A stretch of DNA of 64,000 bases from Isochrysis galbana (taxonomy: Eukaryota; Haptophyta; Isochrysidales; Isochrysidaceae), in assembly GCA_018136815.1 (NCBI GenBank), contig CM030935.1:62001-126000 (forward strand), written 5' to 3'. The stretch's first letter is position 1. The number at the start of each line of letters is the position of its first letter. Position numbers and translations under genes: made by a program. The notes under the pieces are model-generated. The model was not told where the DNA came from. It searched no databases and saw only the letters and a program-made list of their open reading frames with translations. Of this stretch, positions 19,111 through 31,217 are shown one piece after another.

Positions 19111-22100
19111 ATGCTGCTGCTCCCTCTGACGGCGGCGGCGCAGAACCTGAACGGGCGCTACGCAGTGAGCAGCGGCGCGCGCACCCACACCGCCTTCAAC
19201 GACGACTACGCCTCGAGAGGCCACGAGTTCTTCGACGTATGGTCACCGCAGATAGAGAGCCGCTATGCTCAGGTGGCGTAATACAGCAGCCAGGGACAGC
19301 CCCAAGCGCGCGGGGGGGGGGGGGGGGCGTCGATAAGTGAGTGGGTACCAATTGGGGATCAGGGGGGGAATCGATGAGGTTTAGGGAAGAGGTGGGTGAG
19401 GTGGGTGAGGTGGGTGAGGATACTGAGGCTTGTTTGTGGTCGCCGCACATCAAGAGGCGTCATATGCATGTGGCTGTATAGGGCCACGATCAGTCAGGTA
19501 GGGCGCACACGCGCGCAAAGGAAGAGGGTGGATTAGTGGAGGGACATTGTTTATGGAGGAAGGGATTGGGCGGGTGGCTTGAATCTGGGGCGTGTGGTTG
19601 ACAGCAGCTATGTGAAAGCGGGAACCCAGAGCCAGCAACAGAGGAGGTCAGCCTGGAAATGGTGCCATCAGCGCACTCTCTCTCCAGATGCGGCATGGTT
19701 GTGCTCGGCAGTGAGAGTGGCGCGCATGCGCTCATAGTTGCCTTTGAAGGCGAGCTATGGAAGCAAAGGGCTGGATGGCGCACGCAATGAAAGCTACGAG
19801 AGCGACGAGTGCCACCTTCTTGAATTTGGGCGGAATGGATTATGTGCACAAACATAACGCACCAGCGCTGCGCATTGCCACAGACAAAATCCCTTCCTCC
19901 ATGGCGACCCGCAGGCGTTCTGGACCGACTTGCACAACAACTTGCTGCCTGCACACATCATCCATCGCTTTGCCAACAAGACTATCGCCATCACAGGATA
20001 CGAGATGGATCAGGTGATGGTACAACCGCAGGGCTCGCCTGGCCTCCATCCAGAGCGTGACGTCTCTGTACCAATCAACTGGGCGTACAACCATCATTAC
20101 ATGATGTGGATGACGGGCCAACACACTGAGCTGATGCGGGTGGAGGCGGGCCTGGATGACACGTTGGCTCACGGCGCTCCGACCAAGGTCGTAGCCCGTA
20201 CACGCGCTGGCTATGCCCCGCCCGACGGCATTCCAACCCAGACCGTTTTCTCTGAGGGCAACGGTGGCGAGTCGCGCAAATCATTCCATGGGTACCCTGA
20301 CGGCTTTGCGCAACTCCTTCACTCGCCCACCAAGTGGCATGTCACACCAATGCAGATCGATATTCGCAATCGCGACTGTGGCGTCACACCGGCAGACATT
20401 GGCCGCTGTACGACCTTTACCCCCGGCCCGGAGCCTCGGCAAGCGCGCTTCGGCCTGCGCGTGCCAGGCCTTGAGCCGGGCACAAACAAAGGAGGCGTGC
20501 CGGGTGCGACCAACTACTCGGGGCTACTCGAATGCCCCTGCAATGGTCGATACGGCGGTGACCCCGCCATCTATGGTGTTGGTGGCACAGCTGGGTCCTC
20601 GACCAAGATCGTTACCCACGACTTTCGGGGCAAGTCCTTCGGCGCCTGCTTGCCCGCACAGCACATCAACACTGCCAAGGCGTGCTTCGATGCGATCACT
20701 GCGCTGGAGCTGAACGACAGTTGCGTTGCAAACTCGAGCGTCGCCGACTCGTCGCTGCCGCGCGGTTGTACCGTCATGAGGGACCCGTCGACAGGTGCCG
20801 TTGTCGCCAAGTTCAACATGGCGCACTCTACGGCGGCATGCTCGCCTGGGAAACAGCGCCTTGGCCAGGTGCGTGGGCTACGACCTACGCTTCGCACCTA
20901 CCGCACGCCCTCGCACTCGCGCCCCAGGATCGACCTGTGATGCTTTGCTCGCCCCTACCATGCGCCTTGCGAGCCCTTCTTCACACCCAGACCTCCATTC
21001 GGCGCGCTCTGCCATCCTAGGTCACCTCGGATGTGGGTGTCACCTTTGGCCTCAAGTTGGATGTGAAGGAACGCACGGCAACGATCACCCTCGCGGGGCC
21101 CGCCGAAGGGTGGTTCGGCGTCGGGCTCAATGCGCTCTCGATGGCGGACGCGCCGTACACCATCGTCGCATGCGCCGATGGTGTCTTTGAGCAAAAGATT
21201 GGTACTTGCGGCTCCGAGGCCGAGCACTGCGCGGGGAAGCGGCTGGCCCCCTCCATCAAGCTCCTCTCCAGCACCGTTGTGGACGGACGCCGCACCGTCC
21301 GGGTCACGAGACCATTCGCGGGCGCCTCGCCCGATCACCACACCTTTGACCCGGCCGTGGACGTCACGCTGGATGTCATCACCGCCATTGGCTACTCGCA
21401 GCCCTTTGAGCACCACAAGGCGCACCGGCACGCTACGATCACCCTCTTGGAAGGTTCTGGACAGCCCACGTGCGTGTGCGACGAGGGCGCACGTGGCGAT
21501 CTGTGCGAAAACGGCGGCGTCCGGTGCACGCATTTTGTAAAGCGGTGCTGGCCGCCACAAAGGGATGCCGACGGCACCCACTATCCGTTCGGCGACCTCC
21601 TGCAGCAACGCAACCCCACATGCAACTCGGCCTCGTACATTGGGGGTCTCCGCTGCTGCTCTCACGGGCGCATCCTCCTCGACGCCGATCAGGAGGAGCG
21701 CCCCGAGCTGCTCCGCTACCACCACAAGTACCGCTTCTGGTTCCAGGAGTACACGCCACCCGTACGAACGCCTGGCCAGTGGAGCTACTTGCAAGCCCGC
21801 ATGCCGGATGGTGACGACGTCGCGCCGCCCAAATTCGTCGTTCTGGAGGAAGGCCGCCGCCAGTGCGAGGCAATTGAAGCTTGCCATGCCATTTCCGTTT
21901 CCCACGAAGGGCCTCACCCGCCTCCGCCGGACAAGCCGGTGCTAGTGCTCTTCAAGGGCAAGGCCAACCTGCATATTGCAATTGAGGCTACCAGCACCTC
22001 TAGCTGGTACACGTACCGCATGGCGACGCCCGCTTCGCACGTCGACCTGGAGAGACTTTATCATCAGACGGAGGCGGACGCCGGCGAGTACGACGTCCCA

Positions 22101-22628
22101 CCGGCCTTTGCCACCCCGGGCGTGCCGATTCCGGGCTACGAGGACTGGCCCCTTGGTGTGCCCACACCGGGCACCACTTGCACGGGCGCGTGCCCCACCC
22201 CGGAGCATCCAACGCGATACGGTCCCGACTGCGAGTGTGAGCACACCATCACCATGCACCTCAATATATCCGAGAAGCGGCTCATCTACGCGGGTGGCCA
22301 TTGCCACGCTCCCTCCTGCATCGACATCCGCCTCTACCGGAACGACTCGGGCACCCCAGAGTTGATGTGCGCTCAGACCACGGAGTATGGTGGCGGTAAT
22401 ATCGCCACCGACAAGTTTGACGAGGCAGGCTTTGTGGCCTTGCCACCCTGTCTGTGGGAGGGCGAGGGGCTCGATCCAGCGCCTTGGCTTCCCGCCAACA
22501 CGCCAGTGTTTTCAGTCAAGCGGAACCGAAACACGCGCTTTGGGCATTTCGGCGAGATGGCCTCGTGGCAAATGCGCGGCGTCTCGTTCCCGAAAATGCC
22601 CCCTGCGCAGCAAGTGCCCTTCTTTTGA
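19111..22628 (+). CDS. SURNod19-like secreted protein with DOMON domain (multi-exon)
   Basis: Exon 1 is 19111-19272 (MLLLPLTAAAQNLNGRYAVS, short hydrophobic leader), phase 0, with donor CAG|GTGGCG. Middle exon borders are unresolved; one exon probably starts at 19884 (QNPFLHGDPQAFWTDL) and ends at 20868. A 152-bp intron (20869-21020) leads to the last exon, 21021-22628. Landmarks of the stress up-regulated Nod19 family are VPINWAYNHHYMMW, EGNGGESRKSFHGYPDG, ASYIGGLRCCSHG, ELLRYHHKYRFWFQEY and YAGGHCHAPSCIDIRLYRND. Just after the last junction, a DOMON-like domain (VGVTFGLKLD, GPAEGWFGVGLNALSMADAP, HKAHRHATITLLE) is inserted, followed by a Cys-rich EGF-like turn (CVCDEGARGDLC). DOMON domains bind heme or sugars, so an extracellular redox or binding role is possible. 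Regulation is unknown. Confidence 0.8.
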
Positions 22629-22856
22629 CCTCTCGCGATGCGTGCGCCTACCTGAGTTTGATGGATGACGACGGATAGGTTTGTCGCCAGCCGCTTGTTG
22701 CTCATGTGGGCTATGCCGCTCTTGCGGTCGCATGCTTGGAGCTGTGTGCGGTGCTAGCATTACAGACAGCAATGTGAGATGTGAGAGATGAGTAAGGCGA
22801 ATAGGTGTTGCGGGTAGTGGGGGTTTGGGGATGTGTGCGGTGCTAGTATTACAGGT

Positions 22857-22935
22857 AGAGCAAAAAAAACTGAAGATCCAGGGCTAACACCTACTATCGA
22901 CTAGGCAACTTTCACCTCTCCACCGACAACTATCA
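22857..22935 (+). repeat. Dispersed downstream motif, copy 1
   Basis: About 80 bp containing AGGGCTAACACCTACTA and ACTAGGCAACTTTCACCTC, roughly 230 bp after the SURNod19-like stop codon. The reverse complement of 52668-52760 (downstream of the SENP8-like gene) resembles it along the same length. Both copies are in the sense orientation of the gene they follow. Confidence 0.5.
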
Positions 22936-23183
22936 GTAAACTGATAGGGTGCTCATGGAGCGCGCGCCGCCTCCCTCCCCCGCTGCCGCCGCCCTGCCGC
23001 CACGCTCGACGACGAAGTACCGACAGGGCCTGGTAAGTGTTTCGCGAAATCCCTCCCCAAATTTCTCGCAAAAGTTTTTCAAAAATCTTACGGTGAGCCC
23101 CCAAATTTCCCAAAAGTTTCGAAAAAATTTCTTGTATTTTCTGTTTCAGCACCGCGCGCCGCGCGGTGAAATACAACCACATC

Positions 23184-24137
23184 TTTATAAGTTATAAGTG
23201 GGGGTCAATGGGGGCCTCGCGCCCCCCTCTCTCCATCGCGGACACCCCCCGGGGTGGGCCCGTACATTCAACCTGAGCCCCTGCCCTCTGGCAGGGGCTG
23301 GGCAATCATCATTCTGGCCCAGACCCCTAGTGGGCGCGGGCCGCGAGCCGCACTCCCAGGCCCGCATGGGCCAGATCTCGTACTGACCCCCCCCCCCCCC
23401 ATCCCTGGTCGCCAGGCAGACAGGGGACTCAGGGCGGCACCCAAGGCCAGCGAGGCGAGCGAGGGAGAGGCAGGGGGGGCCAGGGGCTGAGCCCCAGCCT
23501 CCACTGCCCCCTGAGCTGCCCCTGCTGGCCCTCTGGGCGCCCCTGAAGGACCTCTGAGAGCAGGCCGTGGCGCGGCCCGCATGGCGACGCGCCGCAGGGA
23601 CTGGGGCGGAAGAGAATGGAACGAGGGAGAGGGGGGGATTTGCACTTTGCACCCCCCCCGATGGAGTGTGGTGAGAAACGAGACCCGTTTGCATTAGCAA
23701 ACGGGCGGAGGGGGGCGGCTGGCGACAGGAGGGAGATGGGAAGGGAGCGGCTCAAGACGTCTTGGGATACACTTGTGGCAGGTATCCTCGGGGCGCAGTT
23801 GCTTATTTCTCGAGAACCGCTCGCGGCGTGAGCTGGTAAGGGCCGTTCTTCTTCTTTGACGAGAGGTTCCTGCCCCCCCCACCGGTGCTTTTTCCCGGCG
23901 AGTCGGCCGGCGTCGACCGGTCCGCCTCAATGGGTTTCCCCCCATTTTAACTTGTGGAGAGTTAGAATGGGAGCCGGGGGCATGCGAGGGGGGAGATTTG
24001 GAGGGGTGCATAGGTGTATGTATCTGTGTCAACAGCACGCGCCAAAGTGTACGGGCAGGTGCGCTGAGGGCTGTCGTGTTAGTACCAGGCTAGTGAGAGT
24101 AGTGGTACTAATGCTCAGATAGATTATTATTATTATT
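23184..24137 (+). mobile_element. SINE-like retroposon with (ATT)n tail and 15-bp TSD
   Basis: A 954-bp insertion flanked by AAATACAACCACATC (23169-23183 and 24138-24152). The head AAGTTATAAGTGGGGGTCAA and GC-rich body (to about 23600) are a diverged form of the head found at 12717 and 33589-35352. The second half, about 23780-24118, matches 33228-33576 (GAGCTGGTAAGGGCCGTTCTT, AACTTGTGG.GAGTTAGAAT, GTGGTACTAA.GCTCA). It ends in a simple ATTATTATT tail. No protein is encoded. Confidence 0.85.
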
Positions 24138-24281
24138 AAATACAACCACATCAAAGAACATCAATAGCTCGTCGGTCTATCGTCTATCTTACTAACATAA
24201 TAGTGAAGAACATAATCATAATAATTTATGAGTTCTTAGCCAGTTCCTTCTTGCATCAAGCAGCGTGAGAGCAATCACACC

Positions 24282-25010
24282 TCAACACTTACGCTCATTG
24301 TATCGCAACATGAGCGCAGCTTGCACTTGATCAGCAAGGCTCGCGCTTTGAAGATGCCCAAACATACACTTCAACAATGAGAAAACGCGCTCACACGAAG
24401 CAGAAGAAGGTGTCAAAGAAAAAGTGATGCGAGCTGCCATTGCCCAATTAGGAATCTTAGAGCGGTTGCAGGCCCACCAATTCAGCACATGCATGTTGAA
24501 CTCCTTGACGTCCGCGCGGTTGACAACGAAACCTTGCGCTGCTGCCAAGTAAATTGGCAGCTCTTGCTGCAAGTTTGTGGCCAAGGAAGGGATGCTAGCA
24601 AATGCATGCAAGTTGGAAAGAGAAAGAGATTGAATCCAATTAGAATCAATCATGTGGGCATAAGAAGGATCAAATGCCCTCAAGAGGCCCATCTCCTTAT
24701 GTTGACCCTTACAATGATATGGCGATGCACAGTTGTCCGACAAACGATCCCGGAGATATCGGAAGCCACCCTTGACCTTATCAATTACAATCTTCCATTC
24801 GGGGAGTTCACGAACGTCAATGATGGCACGCAGTTCTTGCTCGCTGTCCACGGTGAGATGAGAGCCATCTTCATACTTGATGGTGTACCTGCTCCCTCGA
24901 ATCGAATCCAAAACACCGGCGTACCAGCTATTATCTATTATACGGTGGAGAGTCCGAAGGGGAGCGTCATGTCGCGCGACCGCGGCGATCACTTCGGATA
25001 CAGATCGCAA
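24282..25010 (-). pseudogene. hAT transposase C-terminal fragment
   Basis: An open frame of about 242 codons without an ATG at its left end. It ends with the hAT dimerisation domain: WWACNRSKIPNWAMAAR, then SSASCERVFSLLKCMFG and LADQVQAALMLRYNER. Upstream parts of the transposase, including the BED finger and first catalytic Asp, are not recognisable in 25010-25560. Plain TIRs were not found around it. It is a different, fuller relative of the remnants inside the elements at 6606 and 43602. Confidence 0.8.
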
Positions 25011-25582
25011 CGAGATATCTTGGCGACAGAGGAAATCTTGCCGTTGAGCGTGAACCTTCTAGACGCTTCTAACGAACAACCCTGAGTAGCAACCAAGGGG
25101 GAGAAACACCAAAGGGGCCAAGGGCTTGCATGTAACTTGCATCAAGGGGAAAGATTCCCTCACCTAAGAAGCGAACCTACACCGATCTCCAAGGGGAGAT
25201 GGCAAATTAAACCTCAAATCTCGAGCGGATAGAGCAACCGACTCGCTCGCCAAACACCTTGACCGAGAAGAAAGAAGCAAGGACCTACAAGCCAAGGGTA
25301 GCGGACCTAGGGAATGTGAGAGGAAATTTCCGAACGCCAACGCGAACGCCAAACGCGAGGAATCAACGAAACCCTAACCAGGCTAAGCAGAACCTACGAA
25401 GAACAGGCCTGGACGACAACGAGGGTTATCAAGTCCCAAGAAAGAACCGGAACCCAACAAGAAACAACAAGCCTTGCAAGAAGCTAAATAAGCCTCCTGA
25501 AGGTACCCCGAGAGCCTGAGACAAGCGCGCAGCGAGCGACAGGCGACCTGGCTCCTGCTTGGGTCAAGATTGCCCGAAAGGA

Positions 25583-25837
25583 AAAAAAAACTTCTTAATA
25601 TTCACACCGCGCGCGCGGCTCTATGACATATTCCTGACAGCCGCGCCCGCGTCCCTTATCACTCCCTCTCACTCGCCTTGCGGCTCGTCCCCTCGTGCTC
25701 TACTTAGGGGCTCTGTGTTCGGGGTTTCCAGTGGCAGGCGGCGTGTACCGATCCCCGATGGTCGATTTCTCGGCCTTCTCTCGCTCCATCGGACGGTCGG
25801 TTTCTCTTGTGGTTTTTGTGGGTGTTGGCACGTGAAG
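25583..25837 (-). mobile_element. LINE 3'-UTR fragment with 15-bp TSD
   Basis: Minus-strand LINE tail ending GTGAATATTAAGAAGTTTTT on its sense strand. It is nearly the same as the 3' UTR at 4250-4560 (shared CGCCTTGCGGCTCGTCCCCT and CAGTGGCAG). It is flanked by GATTGCCCGAAAGGA at 25568-25582 and 25838-25852. It is strongly 5'-truncated and holds no coding sequence. Confidence 0.88.
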
Positions 25838-26149
25838 GATTGCCCGAAAGGAGGAAACCTGGAATCTAGACCTGACAAACAGGCTAGACGGAACGAAACG
25901 AGAACTCGAATTCTAGATCGCTAGGGACGAACCCTACCAACCTAGGTATGCCTGAGCTTCACCGTGTGGCCGCACGGCGAAGGACCTGGATATAAGAGCC
26001 TGGAAATCGCATCATCTAGGATGAATGCGACATAGGCCCACGCAACACGAAATCCCCACACCACTTAACGCCCGCCAGGATCCGTAAACACGACCAACAC
26101 AGTGGACCAACGAAACTTAAACAGCCGTTAGCCCGAAGCCCGAAGGCGT

Positions 26150-26366
26150 AGGAGGGAGTAGAGAACTAGACCTCCGGGGGGACCGGTGCAAGCCGCCCAC
26201 ACCGGAAGCCCCGTACACCGAGCCTCTAAGTAGAGCACGAGGGGACGAGTCGCAAGGCAGGTGCGAGGAGTGATAAGGGAAGTGGACGTGGCTACGAGAT
26301 AGATGTGCAGGGTGCAGGGCCACGCGCGTGGCGCGTGGCGAGACTATAAAGAAGAAAGATTTTTTT
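26150..26366 (+). mobile_element. LINE 3'-UTR fragment, plus orientation
   Basis: The opposite-strand counterpart of the LINE tails at 4250 and 25583 (GAGCCTCTAAGTAGAGCACG, GGGGACGAGTCGCAAGGCAG). It ends ATAAAGAAGAAAGATTTTTT. Target duplications could not be fixed. Confidence 0.7.
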
Positions 26367-26367
26367 C

Positions 26368-26465
26368 TGTGGCATCAACACGCGTCAAGGTGTACGGGCA
26401 AGCGAGGAGTGTCGTGATAGTACCGGGCTAGTAGTGCGAGTAGTGGTACTAACGCTCAGATGTTT
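26368..26465 (+). repeat. Partial copy of the retroposon 3' module
   Basis: TGTGGCATCAACACGCGTCAAGG through GTGGTACTAACGCTCAGATG matches the last ~95 bp of the modules ending near 24118 and 33576. Directly abuts the LINE tail on its left, so one insertion probably cut the other. Confidence 0.7.
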
Positions 26466-27092
26466 TATTTGTCATGATTTTGAGAATGGGCATCCATAAT
26501 AAGTACTACCTGGTAATCAGTAATCAGATCATAAGGGGCTGCTCGTCCGCAAGCACAGGGTATAAAGAAAGTACTCGGGCAACGAGCCGCCCCCTCCCCC
26601 CCCCCCTTTTTTTTTTCAGTCCCAGCCGGCGCCATCCATGTGATGAGATGGATGATGATGTCTCCACCGCACGAACGTCCCCTTCTGCCCGGAGCTCTCC
26701 CTCGCCCCGCGCTTCCCCTCCTCGTCTTTCTCTCTATAAACGGCCCTTCTTTCTTCTCTGCGGAGAGGGTCCCCCCGGCCTCTCTGCCGCGCCATCGAAA
26801 CCCTCCCATCGACTGGTTTCTTTCAGCTCATCTCGTGCCTCATTCACGTCTCCGAAGGGTGCCCCGCGGTCCTCGCAGCGAGCGACTCACCGCCCTCTCC
26901 TCTCGCTCCCCCTGCTTGATGACACCACGCTCCGCTGTACCCCCACCGCCCGGCCCCGTTCCCTCCCCTTCCGCGACTACCCCCCCGCCCGGCCACCCTC
27001 CCCACAGCCCCTTTCTCTAAAGAAACGCACATTTTCATTGAATAGATTGCAGGCAGAAGCCCACCCCCACAAGAGGCGAGTGACAGTCCGCC

Positions 27093-28815
27093 ATGGCGAC
27101 CGACAAGGGCACCTTCGCAGTCAAGGTACGCGTGGACTCCAGCGGGGGGACGCCTCGCGCAGCAGGACGGAGTGGAAGAGAGAGCGCACTGAGGCTGTGA
27201 ATCAGCTTGAGTGGCAACGGGGCCATGGGGCGAAGAGGAGAGAGGGAGGGAAGAGAGTGAGAGTCGTGGGACTTTGCAGCCGCCATCTCTCCCCCTCTCC
27301 CTCTCCCTCCCTCCCTTCCTCATAGCTCTCCCCCCTTCTCCCTCCCTCCGTCTTCCTCTCCTCTTGATCTCGCCTCCCTCGCCCCCCTTCGCCTCTTCCC
27401 TCTTGTTCTTGCTCCTATGTCGCTCTCTCTCTTTTCCTCCCCCCTCCACCCTCTCCCGTGCCTGCCCTCTTTGCAGGCTGGCATGGCACAGATGCTTAAA
27501 GGCGGAGTCATCATGGACGTGGTCAACCCGGAGCAGGCGAGGATTGCAGAAGAGGCCGGTGAGAGTCGTGAGCCGGGGGAGGGGGGGCGAGGGAGAGGTG
27601 GGATGAGTTGACGGAGTTGGGAGGGAGGTAAGGGATCGGGGTTGCAAGGATATGACATGATGCTAGTTGCGATCACAAGGGGTGGGGTGGGCTGAGGCGT
27701 GACTATCGCCGGGGAAGGCGGCGAAGGCTGCGCAGTCCTCATGGATTTGGAGGAGGTCGCGGTGTTTGAGATGTAGGCATCGAAGGAAGAGGCTCAGGCA
27801 CGCACGGTGGTGGTGGGGAGACGCAAGTAAGGGTGTGAGCAGCTACCCAACTGAACGCTTCTCTGGCGGTGGGGGGTGAGGGACAGACTAAAGGTAGGGG
27901 TGCGGCTTGGGACTCAGACGATGACCGCAGCGAACAAATAGAGCAAGGCGACGAGCGCAATGATAAGATTTAGGCAGTCCGTCCATTGGCCCTTCACAGG
28001 CATGCTCATTGGCTGTTGTGCCCACCTCACTGCCACCCGCCCGCCTTCCCATGCGCCCATAGGTGCCTGTGCGGTGATGGCGCTGGAACGCGTGCCGGCA
28101 GACATTCGTAAGGATGGCGGTGTCGCCCGCATGTCTGATCCCAAGATGATCAAAGAAATCAAAGCGGCCGTCACCATCCCCGTAATGGCCAAGGCGCGTA
28201 TTGGCCACTTCGTCGAGTGCCAGATCCTTCAGGAGATTGGCGCTGATTACATTGACGAGTCGGAGGTGCTGACAATGGCCGACGAGGACAACCACACCAA
28301 CAAGAACAACTTCACCGTCCCATTTGTCTGTGGATGCCGCAATCTGGGTGAGGCTCTGCGCCGCGTCGCCGAAGGCGCGGCAATGATCCGCACCAAGGGA
28401 GAGGTGCGCTGCAAAGCTTTGAGGCCTTCAGCACTTGCCGAGCCACCGCAGTCTAATCTCCCTCCTTTCCTTCCGTCACGCCAGGCCGGTACCGGCAACG
28501 TCGTCGAGGCCGTTCGCCACGCGCGCACTCTCATGCGCGAGATAAAGCTCGTCCAGTCGATGGACGAGAACGAGCTCTACACCTACGCCAAGCAGGTGCA
28601 GTCACCGCCGACAGCTGCTAGGCCAGATGACAAGCACCCATGGGCTGCGAGAACATCGCCGCGAGCTCTTCCAGCCACCTCACGCAAATCCCTTCCAACT
28701 TCGACAGATTCAGGCTCCTTTCCATCTGCTCAAGCAAACAGCCGAGGTTGGACGACTCCCCGTTGTCAACTTTGCCGCCGGCGGTGTTTCCACCCCCGCT
28801 GATGCCGCCTTGCTC

Positions 28816-28853
<38 letters not shown>

Positions 28854-29309
28854 TGCGTCCGCATGTCTGCCATGACCCGACATATTGCATCGCCTCTCAC
28901 CAGCGTACATCGACCTGTCCTTCCATAGGCATCTTCAAGTCGGCCAACCCCGAGAAGCGGGCGCGGGCCATCGTCGAGGCCGTCGCCAACTACAATGATC
29001 CGAAGGTGTGGGATACATTACTCAGACACCGAACGCCCGCACTGGCCCATTTGCATACATTTGTTATCGAGCACCCCGCCCCGATGAATGGTGCGAGCTA
29101 AGACGGGCGCTCAATTGTACACCAAGCCCCTCACCTATGCCCGACGCCCGCTCTAGGTGCTTGCACGGGTCTCCGAGGACCTCGGCCCACCGATGGTTGG
29201 TCTCAACTGCGAGGACATCACCGTCCGCTTTGCTGGACGCGAGGGCGGCGCGACCGCCGACGATGAGCGCCCCGCCAAGAAGGCCAAGGGACCTCACGGC
29301 ACATGGTAA
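27093..29309 (+). CDS. PDX1: Pyridoxal 5'-phosphate synthase subunit PDX1 (PdxS/SNZ)
   Basis: PDX1 builds pyridoxal 5'-phosphate from ribose 5-phosphate, glyceraldehyde 3-phosphate and the ammonia supplied by PDX2. Seven exons: 27093-27125, 27477-27558, 28063-28403, 28485-28595, 28708-28852, 28929-29005 and 29157-29309. All junctions are GT...AG and keep frame, giving about 313 residues, the usual length. The TIM-barrel signatures are intact: [20 protein letters not shown] (catalytic Asp), [13 protein letters not shown] (Lys that binds the pentose), [23 protein letters not shown] (second active-site Lys), [31 protein letters not shown] and GVFVGSGIFKS (phosphate binding). The start [11 protein letters not shown] has no targeting peptide, so it should be cytosolic. 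A long CT-rich stretch precedes it. PDX2 is not in the window. Confidence 0.97.
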
Positions 29310-29975
29310 ACGTGGCTCTCTCCAAGCCGAGTAACCTCTCTCAGGCATGCACCACCGGTGAGGTCAGATCGGGTTTTGGGCTGCCTACTACCGATGTGCG
29401 CGGATCTCAATCGTGCTTGATGTTGCTTTGGGGGCTCGCCCAAGTTGCCCTCATCGCGATGCTCAAAGCATTGTCGCCCCGAGTGTGTTTCGAGGCGAAA
29501 GAGTGGGCCCTTCAACTTGCTGTGAACTCTTCACCATGGTCATGTCTCCTATGAATCCACGTTCCTACGCTTGCACGCACGCGCGCACAAAAAGACATTT
29601 CTCTACGGACCGAGCGCTTGCCACAAATAGTGTTGTTGGTGTGTCTGTATTATGGATACGTCCATATCATGCATCATGGATGCTCATTGTAACCTTGTGG
29701 CTTGTGGAGCTGATGCGGTGGATCTGTGTGAGGCTGTGGTTGTGGGTCTGTAACATGGGATGTATGATGCATGGGGCGGGAGGACCGACAGGAGGCGACA
29801 CGGGAAAGGAGCACGCGCGCCGGTACCGGCAAACCATGAGCCGGCACGACGAGGGAGGGCAGCACGAGGGCAAGGGGATGACACAGGAGGGGCGTCCTAG
29901 CGATGTCGCGGGAAGCAGCAGAAAGACAAAGAACACAACACGGAACGGTACGGGGAATACAGAATACACCCGGGA

Positions 29976-30000
29976 AATAATAATAAACCTTTTAATAGTC
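29976..30000 (-). repeat. Retroposon-type 3' tail
   Basis: On the minus strand this reads ACTATTAAAAGGTTTATTAT, the same kind of terminal motif as the tails at 18314-18326 and 35449-35465. It suggests the end of a leftward retroposon copy whose body merges with the repeat at 30056-30424. Confidence 0.5.
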
Positions 30001-30055
30001 TCACCGCACACGCGGCCGTGGACCCTCTACTTTCTACTCACGTAGGAAAAGTTTG

Positions 30056-30424
30056 TACGCACCCCCACTCCCCCGGCCCTTCTCCCCCCGCCATAAGGCG
30101 ACTCCCCCCTTGCACTACTAGGCGCGCCATCGCGCGTGCCGCAGGAGAGGGGAGAGAGAGAGCGGAGAAGGGGGTGGGCGCGAGCGAGAGCTCCGCCCAC
30201 CGGAAAATCGGTAAGTCTCGCGCCTGTTTACAGGATAAATAAGACGAGACAGAGTCGGCCGCCCACTCGGAGACACAGGAGGGAGGGGGGGGAAGATCGC
30301 CGGGGGGGGGGGGGGGGGGGGGGGCACCGGACCATATCTAAGCCCTCCACCCCAATCCCCCTATTAGTGTACGGGGGGAGCCGCCTGATGGCGGGGGGAG
30401 AAGGGCCGGGGGAATGGGGGCGTA
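30056..30424 (+). repeat. 369-bp repeat with ~65-bp inverted ends
   Basis: The left end (TACGCACCCCCACTCCCCCG...CACTACTAGG) is the inverted complement of the right end (CCCTATTAGTGTACGGGGG...GGGGGCGTA), about 65 bp each. The middle (GCGCGCCATCGCGCGTGCCG, CTGTTTACAGGAT, CGGCCGCCCACTCGGAGACA) also forms the 3' half of the retroposon at 13125-13385. It could be a foldback element, or two retroposon copies inserted head to head. Confidence 0.65.
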
Positions 30425-30440
30425 GAGGCTGGCTCCAGCG

Positions 30441-31217
30441 GTGCAGGCACGTGCTGAGGCTTCGCGGAGCAGCCAGCAGGTGGACGGTCCGCTCACAATC
30501 GCCCACATCGACGACGTCGTCCGGATGGTCAAGGATCGCCTGGGTTCGTCGAAGCCGGCTCCGGACAAAAGCGACAAACCGTCGGCCGCTAACTCCGGGG
30601 GCAGCCGCGGCTCCGATGCTCGAAATAATCGCAATGGAGATCGGTCCCACCAGGGACGCACCGACCACACCAGGGAGCCGCCTCCCAAACTGGAGGGTGG
30701 ACTCCCACCTCTCGACGCACCGCCATCGCAAAAGAGCCGCCGCTGCGCGCCGCCTTCGGACAACCTCGGCCATCCCGAGGGCGCCAAATGGGATTTGGAA
30801 TCTTGGCGTAACGCCAAGGTTGACTTCGACCCGATGTCACGCTATTGTGGGCACGCTGACCTGGCTGCTTCATTCGCCAGGGCCCGTCCGACCGACGCAT
30901 CTATGAAGGTGCCTCGCACGCGGCGCCCGACGTCTGAGGGCGGTGTATGGACCACAGCCACCGGCTGTGCGTATTGTGCCTTCCGCCCCGCTCCTCCCGA
31001 TCACGATACGGCTCGTCCCGACCATCCGGACAATTGGCGATATGGGACGGGCGATGGCGCCCATTCGCCGTATTACTGTCAGCCAGCCGTTCATCCGCTT
31101 CCTCTGCGAGGGCGAGCCGGAGATTCCCGACGCCCACCGCGCCTACCTTCGTCGTCTCGTCGTCCTTGGCTGCAACCGCCGTTAGGGATTGGGCGAGGCC
31201 GCCGCCATATGCTTCGT
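30441..31217 (+). other. ORF with CAYCAFRP motif, paralogue A (looks broken)
   Basis: Unknown family. A low-complexity N-terminal half includes LTIAHIDDVVRMVKDRL. A conserved module follows: GCAYCAFRPAPP, then WRYGTGDGAHSPYYC. This module matches the minus-strand ORF at 31948-32550. The Cys and His positions suggest a small metal-binding fold. The homologous stretch seems to continue in a different frame, so this copy is probably interrupted. It may belong to a mobile element, because it is paired with an inverted paralogue and embedded in repeats; no function is claimed. Confidence 0.4.

Noticed and set aside
26474-27020. 283-codon plus-strand ORF before PDX1
   Set aside because: Ser/Pro/Arg-rich translation of a CT-rich stretch that is better read as the PDX1 promoter and 5' UTR; the PDX1 start at 27093 is clear.
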